NCBI GenBank assembly: GCA_034509755.1
Contig: CM067544.1
Coordinates: forward strand, 11,651,001-11,715,000
Direction: 5' to 3'
DNA length: 64,000 nucleotides
Origin: Anisodus tanguticus
Lineage: Eukaryota > Streptophyta > Magnoliopsida > Solanales > Solanaceae
Below are positions 56,795 to 64,000 of the stretch, in pieces (positions within the stretch are counted from its first letter, which is position 1; the number at the start of each line of letters is the position of its first letter). The position numbers and the translations under genes were made by a program. The notes under the pieces are model-generated. The model saw nothing but the letters and a program-made list of their open reading frames with translations. It did not search any database and was not told where the DNA came from.

Positions 56795-59700
56795 ATGACG
56801 AAATCTACCCGATCTTCTTCCAAACAATCGTCTCCGACAACTTCTTCACTATCGGTTTCTGATGAAACCATCGACGTCGATGACCCCTATGAAGCTCAGG
56901 CCACTACTGAACCTAAAGCCTTCAATATGCTCCCATTAGCTTTCCAATTTGACACCGAATTCGCCATTCAAACGACCTCCAAAAAATCCGACCGAGGGGA
57001 GGAGGCTAAAAATCGGTAGTCTTATATCAAATCCTCTGACGTCAAGAGAGTTCAAGATGACTACGGTTGAAAATATCTCTCCGGGATCATTGTTCCTAGT
57101 CCGGTCATTGTTCCTAGTCCGGACGAAGACATCACCACTTTCAAGTCTGGGTATTCCAATGTATATAACTACACTTTCACTTCAACTTGTCCCTTCAATC
57201 AACGACGTGATCCTTGAGATGTGAAGAACTTACAATATGTGTCTTGCACAAATTGGTTCGTAGGATCGTTACCTGCCTCAGTTTCTTGGATAATTTAGTC
57301 AACGAGTGTTTTAACTTGGATCATTTGATCCATTTATATGCGCCTCGATTCTTTCATGGTGGGATCGTACAACTGTCCAAACGAGGCAAATTTCCCATCC
57401 TCTCGAGCGTCGATGAAAACCAAAATCGAGGTTGGTTAGAACATTTTGTTATGGTCCCTACCGCAGAAATCATCTCGGCTAGGTACATGCCTTTTCTAGA
57501 GGAATGGAACATGCACCGTAAGTACTCAAAACCCATTTTTTTAAATATAGATAACTTGCCTTTTAATCTTCCCTTTTCCTATCTTTTTAGTTGTTCAATG
57601 GATTCCGGCTCACATGGACAATCTCCATACTTGGGTCGAGAAAATAATTTGCAATCATCTGCACAAGAAGCGAACTTTATTACAAAGATCTCGACAATAA
57701 ACACCGTGAAGAGATTATTCAATTTTAGAAGATTATGCACAACTACTTCTATGAACAGTATGGTAAAGAAGATGGAAAGCAGAATGATCAACACAATTGG
57801 TATTCGCCTAATCCCCCTTTTTATCTTTAATAACAACTTTGTGCACTTTTTCACTTATTTTATTTCTCGAACTTGCAAGTCTACCGAAGGGCTCCTCGAC
57901 CCCAAGGTCCAACCCTTCTGCTGCTCCAACTGTCCCCAATCCGGTATTTGATCCGGTTGCATCGGTTCAGCGTATCACCGAAGTACCCAAAAGGAAATCC
58001 TCTAAGTCCAAATCTTCGAAGCCTCCGAAATCACCTTTGGTTGGCTCAAATAGCAAAAGAGATTCAGAAGCGGGTGGTCCTTCCTGAAGTCAAGACACCG
58101 GCATCTCACCAGAAGATGTTTGGGTAAAAAAAAGGCTACCACTACCAGTACTCCAGTGGAAGACACTCTTGCCGAAGTTAGAGAAGAATGCGTTTCCACT
58201 GAAGAAACAGAACCAATTCTATTGCCAACCGATGCCGCAGCTACTCCTGCCGCCACACCGCTGGTCACTGTTGCGTGTTTTTCTAGATGCTACGCAAGTG
58301 TACGTATCGCAATTTGTAATCACTTCGGTAAAACCAAGTATCGTCCACATGGACTGATTTATCAAGTACCAATTAACTAATCTTTAGTTTCTATTTGGTT
58401 AACGAATATAAGTGATGATTTCTAAACTACAGAATTAACAAACTAAAGTAAATTGCAGAAATAAAGTAGTAATGATAACACACAAAGTTTAATTCAGTAA
58501 TGAAGGCAATTACGGTTTTCAATCTCCTCAACTTTTCATTCTATCATTCATTAATGCAAGACTAGCGACTCTTTTTCTTATTGAGATAGCATATTAACTA
58601 AGATGTTCTATATTCCAGTTAAGATCAATAATCTAAAACGCTATGATAAGTTCAATCACTCATGAGGATTAAGATCAATAACCTAAAACGCTACACAGAA
58701 ATCATGATACTCTCGTCCAAGATTAAACTTACGTCTAATCAACTATAGCATATTCAAATCTCCCTATCAGATCTTGATTTGAAATCATATAGGTAATGAA
58801 TACTAATGGCCAATTAATTTTCATTCAATAATCACAAGTTGAAGAGATCTTAATAGATGAAGAAGAACATTAGCAATGCATTAAATCATAATAAAGTTTA
58901 AAGTGATTAGACGGAAAACCCTAATAAAAGTAATTAGCGCATAGTCATGCTAAGAAAACTAATTAACTTAATATACAACATGAACTGAATTAAAGTAAAG
59001 AAAAGGAAAACAACTTGAACAATAGATGTCTCTAATGGCTTCTTGTTCTCTTGTTTCTTGCCTCCAAAGTGTTCTCCTCCTTTCAAAATGTGCCTCCCCA
59101 ATCATATATTGCCAAAATCCCTAGAATTGACCTTTTTACCCTTGTTAAATTTAGATTTTTCGCACCCCTGACGTCGTCGGCGCCGCAGCTCAGCTATTAG
59201 AGTGCCGCGATGCTAATTCACTTCTGAAAGTCACTCACTTTCTGCCTTCAGAGTGTCGCGTCTCTTAAGTGTTTTTCATCCGGAATTTATTTAGACTGCT
59301 TTCCAAGCTTCCTAGGGCTTCTTTGACTCATTTCTTGTGATCAACTACACATTTTTGTCCTTTATAACACCTATTTCCTTTGAATTTGCCTTATTTTTTC
59401 TGAATCGCTTAAAACCTGAAAACACATAACAACACGCATAATACTGCACAAGACAAATAAAAGACTCCCTAAAATACACCCTAAAATAGTACTACAATCT
59501 ACCTAACGACTACCAAGCCAGTTATCATCGAGGATGATGATGAATCCACAGAGGAAAAGCCTTTGGCTAAGAAAACAAAAACTTTCACTTCAACTCCTGC
59601 ACAACCATCACAACTGGCCCAAAACCTTGGGCAAGAAGACTTTGACCGAATCTTTGATAAAGCTGGTACTTCCATGACTCGGGATGAGCGAGCGACTACC

Positions 59701-60751
59701 GTCGGATTTGCTGACTTGGTCATTCCTAAAAAAAATGACCAAGTCAACCCAAACTCTCAAGAATCACGCCAACTCTCAAAACTTCATGTCCCAACCGGTT
59801 GGGGTTGCCAATTACCTGAGGCCCCTCATATCGGAGTCCGACAGGGAAAAGATGAAAAATATTTCTTAGCAATGCCTCTTCAAGGAGGGCATGCATGCCT
59901 CCAACCGGGTACATAGCCTTCTTGGTTGCTTAAGTTGGTACTTGTATTATTTTTTCATGTCTAACATTTCCTCGATTTTCAATTTTGCAGTCATATGTTT
60001 TAGTCGGTGAGAGCTCAATCCGATGCATGGATGAAAATGACCACCTCAAAGGGCAACCAGATGCCCAAGATAAAGAGATCTAGTACCTCAAAGGGCTTCT
60101 TCAACAAAAAGAGGCCCAACTTCAACAAGTCTGTGACTTACCCAATGTTTGGGTTGAGCTGGATCGGGTCAAGGGTGACTATCTACGAGCAATGAACGAC
60201 CTCGAGCTTGTCACCGAGAAAAACATTTTTTTTGATGAAGAGAATGAAAAACTCTTCCAAGATGTTGAAGTCCTCACTAGAGAACTCCGCGAACAAGAAG
60301 AGGTTTGGCACTACCAAGCTCAACAGATGAAATTTCTAAATGCTGAATTCGATTGCCTTAATGCCGAGCTTGCTGCAATAGATGCGGATAGGGCCGACGA
60401 CCTTGCAGTGCTGAATATGGCAGGATTAATCCGACTAACAAGCCCAAACCAACGAATGCTGAGAAATGAGCTCGAGGCCTCAAACCAAAGGTATAGTGAG
60501 ATCTCTGCCCAACTTGCTTAGGTTTCGGTAAGCGAGACCAGGCTTTGGCCAAAGTGGCCCGGACAATACTAAAACTTGAGCACATAAAATGGAACGTCCG
60601 AAGTTTCACCTCGGAACATGCTCGAGATGGGATCTCAGAGATTGATGAAAAGATTAAGGAGGCAAAGGAGATCGAGCTCAAAGCCTACTGTAAGCTGCAC
60701 GACGACAGTTCTGAGGATGACTCAAAGGACTCCGAATCCGAGTCTGATTAA
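56795..60751 (+). pseudogene. Antisense ORF of a Tat element (retroelement aORF), broken
   Basis: Segments in order: MTKSTRSSSKQSSPTTSSLS (56795) with an acidic/serine N-terminus; SYIKSSDVKRVQDDYG then DEDITTFKSGYSNVYNYTF (about 57017-57180); FLDNLVNECFNLDHLIHLYA and FFHGGIVQLSKRGKFPILSS, then RGWLEHFVMVPTAEIISARY (57214-57525); MPFLEEWNMH; an intron with gtaagt donor (about 57519) and acceptor tttttag (about 57590); WIPAHMDNLHTWVEKIICN; then a serine/proline-rich part, and after the 58288-59496 insertion a coiled coil (ELVTEKNIFFDEENEKLFQD) ending in DSSEDDSKDSESESD. Several stops and frame changes break it (for example TAG near 60090). The pattern matches the additional protein known from plant Tat elements; its function is unknown. 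Confidence 0.7.
58288..59496 (-). mobile_element. Probable solo LTR splitting the antisense ORF
   Basis: The 1.2-kb segment interrupts the aORF between VTVACFSR-type codons and LPSQLSSRMMMNP-type codons. It has TG...CA borders (tgctacgcaagtg at 58288, and gtactaca ending 59496). Its text (gcaagtgtacgtatcgcaat) resembles one end of plant gypsy LTRs, read here on the minus strand. Flanks share only tcta, so the exact target duplication is unclear. No coding content. Confidence 0.6.
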
Positions 60752-61300
60752 TATCCTGTCTTTCATGCCTTTGTACTTTCTTTTTTGTTTTTCCTTCAAC
60801 ATGTTTTGCTATGGCATTTTTCAGCCTTGTTTATAATATGAATATCTTTTCAGTCAAGTTTGTTCTATCTCTTAGCATTTGTTATTGCTTTCTTGTTTAC
60901 AACTACTTCACTAAACAAACTCTTAACCCTATTTGGGCTAACTGCCTCCAATTTCAGAGTTTAACATAAAAAAATCATCACTTAGTTTGCCTCGAGCCAA
61001 AATGATAATTTTTTTCAGTCTTAAAAATAACTTAAGTAAATTGTACAAACTTTTAGTCTTAGTTTTCTTTTTACCGGGTAATCTCTTCCATTTTTTGGGT
61101 CATTCAATGACTAAATATAAGGACCTTATTTTTATGCTTATGAATAAGACATCTCCTATTCATTTCGGGCATGCATATGGGAACTTCATTTATTTCTATT
61201 TTCTTAGACAATTTCAAGTGTCCTTAAGAATAGGCTGGGTTCATTTCGAACTGATGCCTTAGAATCGTACTTCACTAAATTTTGTTCCGGATGTATTTAC

Positions 61301-61349
61301 AACAACAACATACCCAGTTAAATCCCACAACATGGGGTCTATTGTTTCA
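61301..61349 (-). mobile_element. 5'-truncated TS-type SINE fragment
   Basis: The 49-bp piece begins aacaacaacatacccagt on the plus strand, i.e. ends in (TTG)n on the minus strand, the hallmark of the TS SINE of Solanaceae. An 11-bp target duplication gatgtatttac lies at 61290-61300 and 61350-61360. The tRNA-like head is missing. Confidence 0.8.
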
Positions 61350-62103
61350 GATGTATTTACGATAATAATTCCATGTTAAGGACTTTAACAAATTTATTAG
61401 CTCATAAGCCCTTAACAAATTCATTAGCTCATAAGCTTAAAGGTTTTATCGATTGACCAAAGATAAGAGTATGAAAATGAGTATAATCGAGGTAAATCTC
61501 GGACAAAAGAGTTTTCATTCAAATTTTACATCGGTCAAACATCCGGGCAAGATTCATTCAATCTTTTTGCCTTTACATTTTTGCTGTAACATTAAAACTA
61601 TTTGGGCAAGATTCATTCGATCTTTTAACCCTTACAATAGTCCTGAAAACTTAAAAATCTTCAAACTTCAAATAGCTTTGAGACATCTCTTTGCCTTAAA
61701 ACTTCTTTTCCGAGGGTATGACAGTCTCCTAGTGTTTGTATATTCGAAGTTATGAGAGTTCAAACACTACTTGATTTTTAATATCGGGCAGTCCCCGGTT
61801 TTTTTCCGGTCTTCAGCAACTTAGTAACACGCTTTACATTATTACCTCATTAAAAACCTTGCAGAAAAAACCCTTTTCGGGATAAAAAACATGCTAAGGG
61901 GAAAAGAGTGCAACACGTATTTTCAGACCTAATTCTAACTTCTACTCGGTCTTTAACCCGTTATTTCGACTTTGCTCCTGCAAAAGTTAGTTCCATCGAA
62001 ATAAAATGAAATTTAAATAAAACATATACCTTAGCATTAATATCATTTCAAGTGTGCAACGTTCAAGTTGTTCGGTAACTTTTGACCATCTTTAGGTTTC
62101 AAC

Positions 62104-63010
62104 TAGTACGAGCCTTTACCGGTTATTTCTAACACTTTGTAGGAACCTTCCCAATTCGGGCTCAATTTCCATTTGTTGGGGGTTTTTGGTGTTGAGGGTT
62201 ACCTTCTGTAGAACTAAATCCCCTACTTGAAAGTGCCTAAGATTACCCCTTTGGTTGTAGTATCGACCTATTATTTGCTTTTGGGCCATTAGCCGTAGTA
62301 ATGCCAACTCACGGTGTTTATCCGTTAAGTCGAGCTTGACAACCATAGTTTCATTGTTCGACTTTTCGGTTGCAAGGCTAAACCCTAATCTCGGCTCACC
62401 AACTTCCACCGGAATTATCGCTTCTGCACCGTAGACCAAAGAAAATGATGTTTCACCGGTAATGGACTTTGACATTGTCATGTATGCCCACAACACCTCC
62501 AGTAAAATCTCTTTCCATTTGCCCTTCGACTCCTTTAGTCTCTTCCTCAGATTCTGAATAATTGTTTTATTTGTTGATTTCACTTGCCTATTTGTACTTG
62601 AGTGGTACGGTGTCGACATTATCTTCTTGATTTTCAACCCTTCAAGGAAGACATTCACTTTTTTCCCAATGAACTGACGTCCATTATCGCAAGTGATATC
62701 TGTTGGTATGACGAACCGACAAATAAAATCGATGACTCACTTTTCTTTGACTTTTTTTAAGGCCTTCACTTCAACCCACTTAGAAAAATAATCAATCATA
62801 AATAAGATAAAACGTACCTTTCTGGGTGCCCATGGGAGTGTCCCCATAATATCCATCCCCAATTTCATGAATGGCCATGGTGATAAAACTGGATGCATCA
62901 ATTCTGTCAGTTGATGAATTATGGGTGCGTGCCTTTGGCATTCGTTACATTTTTGGACTAAATCCTTTGTGTCTTCATCCATCTCGGACCAATAGTACCG
63001 AACCTAATCA
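62104..63010 (-). pseudogene. Gypsy (Tat) integrase
   Basis: The minus strand encodes the zinc-binding end DLVQKCNECQRHAPIIHQ, the core start MDIMGTLPWAPRK and DYFSKWVEVKAL, then, after a TGA near 62737, ITCDNGRQFIGKKV, STPYHSSTNRQVKS, LLEVLWAYMTMSK and LVYGAEAIIPVEVG. The second aspartate (CDNG) is present, but the catalytic glutamate of the expected GQAEA motif reads RQVKS, so it is replaced by lysine. The stop and this change make it inactive. Confidence 0.87.
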
Positions 63011-63400
63011 ATTTTCACATCAATAATTATGCTCCTAAATGATTGCCACAAGTCCCCTCGTGAATCTCGCGCATCACGTAATCAGTTTCCTCGAGTGCTA
63101 GACACCTTGCTAAAGGACCATAAAAAAACATTCAATACAACTGACCATCAACCAAATAAAATCTAGTTGTTTTAGTATGAAGGGCCCTTGACTCTTTTGG
63201 GTCCGTAGGCAACTTTCCATCCCGAAGATAATTGATGTATTTATTGCGCCAATCCTAAGTCATGCTTGTTGTATTCACTTCGGCATGACCACCATCAATC
63301 ACAGAATTAAGCAGTTGTACAATCGTTCCCAAATTGAACTCCTCCATTTCTACAGATGACCCCAAATTAGCCAAGGCATCCGCCTCATTGTTTTGCTCTC
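63011..63400 (-). pseudogene. Tat pol between RNase H and integrase, decayed
   Basis: Stop-rich sequence in the position of the linker between the second RNase H and integrase (for example a decayed counterpart of the 'LYRR...LLRC' segment near 63110-63150 in such elements). I cannot place any further domain. Confidence 0.5.
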
Positions 63401-63960
63401 AAAACACATGCTCCATAGTCCATTCTTTGAACCGATGTAATATTACTTGAATTTTATTCAAGTATTTTTACACTCTTTCTTCCTTTACTTCGAACACCCC
63501 GTTCACTTGATTAACAACCAGGAGTGAATCACATTTAACTTCAATGATTTATGCTCCCAGACTTCGTGCCAGCTCTATACCTACGATTATAGCCTATACT
63601 CGGCTTCATTGTTAGTTAATCTCACAGTTCTTATTGACTGCCTAATAATATCTCATGCATGTGTCTTTAGCACTACCCTGAACCCGGACCCTTTCACGTT
63701 TGAAGCTCCATCGGTGTAAAAGGTCCAGACCCCAAAAGTTTTCTCGAGGTTAACAAAAGTTCTCTTTCTACTTTGGGAAAGATTTCGGGTGTAAAGGCTG
63801 CTAAAACTTGAGACTTTATACCAGTTCTTGGTTTATATTCTATTTCATACTCATTAATCTCTACTGCCCATTTGGCTAACCTACCAGACAGTTCCAGTTT
63901 ATGCATCACATTTTTAGTGGGTAAGTTTTTACTACGCATATAGGATGACATTGAAAATAC
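63401..63960 (-). pseudogene. Tat reverse transcriptase end and second RNase H
   Basis: The frame 63951-63694 reads LSGRLAKWAVEINEYEIEYK and PRTGIKSQVLAAF, the end of the first RNase H region of gypsy pol. After a frame change, YTDGASNVKGSGF and then TNNEAEY follow on the same strand (about 63720-63590). TDGASN...NNEAEY is the pattern of the additional (archaeal-like) RNase H that marks Tat-lineage elements. Several stops follow. RT itself lies beyond the window edge. Confidence 0.82.
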
Positions 63961-64000
63961 GACCTCAATTTTCTAGCAGTCATTATTAATGCTAATGCCA

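Larger units (their letters stand above)
55850..64000 (-). mobile_element. Tat-type gypsy element with an antisense ORF
   Basis: On the minus strand, RNase H (63960-63400) and integrase (63000-62104) run leftward from the window edge. Downstream, on the opposite strand, lies the coiled-coil ORF 56795-60751. The text 61780-61960 (cattaaaaaccttgcagaaa, then ggggaaaagagtgcaacac) is typical of the pol-3' region of Solanaceae Tat elements. The left limit is approximate because I could not find LTR ends. A solo-LTR-like insertion and a SINE fragment disrupt it. Layout matches the Retand-like branch of Tat, which carries an antisense ORF. Confidence 0.75.

Overview
This is a plant nuclear window, most likely from a eudicot of the nightshade family (Solanaceae). 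Genes are split by GT-AG introns. The DNA is AT-rich and dominated by LTR retrotransposons of copia, Sirevirus and gypsy/Tat types. Tat-type LTR tails, a (TTG)n-tailed SINE fragment and an Au-like SINE resemble repeats I know from Solanaceae. The family assignment is an inference; I could not run a database search.

Layout. 1-3780: decayed copia and gypsy pieces. 4225-29492: four same-strand paralogs of a small basic plant protein (starts at 4225, 19102, 24836 and 29127) with shared upstream DNA. They are pushed apart by insertions: a copia element at 5150-12374 that itself carries a hAT transposon (7325-10776), a foldback MITE at about 13140-13915, a second copia element at 14107-18222, a hAT fragment, gypsy pieces, a SINE-like insertion in one promoter, a LINE tail, and a copia element reduced to LTR + 117 bp + LTR (27645-28323). 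30160-31040 is a C-rich interspersed repeat.

33400-37203 holds the one intact conventional gene: three coding exons plus a 5'UTR intron, encoding a 477-residue coiled-coil protein with a C-terminal membrane anchor. A SINE lies in the 5'UTR intron. 37981-43155 is a structurally complete but mutated copia element (minus strand, TSD ATTTT). 44577-49442 is a 5'-truncated Sirevirus with several polypurine tracts and an extra ORF. 49595-50820 holds an Au-like SINE and a stretch of organelle character that includes a short psbD (photosystem II D2) fragment. 51996-52928 is the 3' end of a GH5 endo-beta-mannanase gene with a frameshift. 53266-53651 is a 386-bp TRIM. 53895-54975 is a complex tandem repeat interrupted by a MITE. 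From about 55850 to the window end is a Tat-type gypsy element: pol runs on the minus strand from 63960 to 62104, and an intron-containing coiled-coil ORF lies antisense to it at 56795-60751, split by a 1.2-kb insertion that looks like a solo LTR.

The cellular genes form no operon or pathway. The strongest stories are the nested insertions, several of which are proven by exact target-site duplications or by paralogous empty sites, and the antisense ORF of the Tat element. Apart from the tail-anchored gene and the four paralogs, essentially every recognisable coding region is mobile-element derived or a pseudogene.
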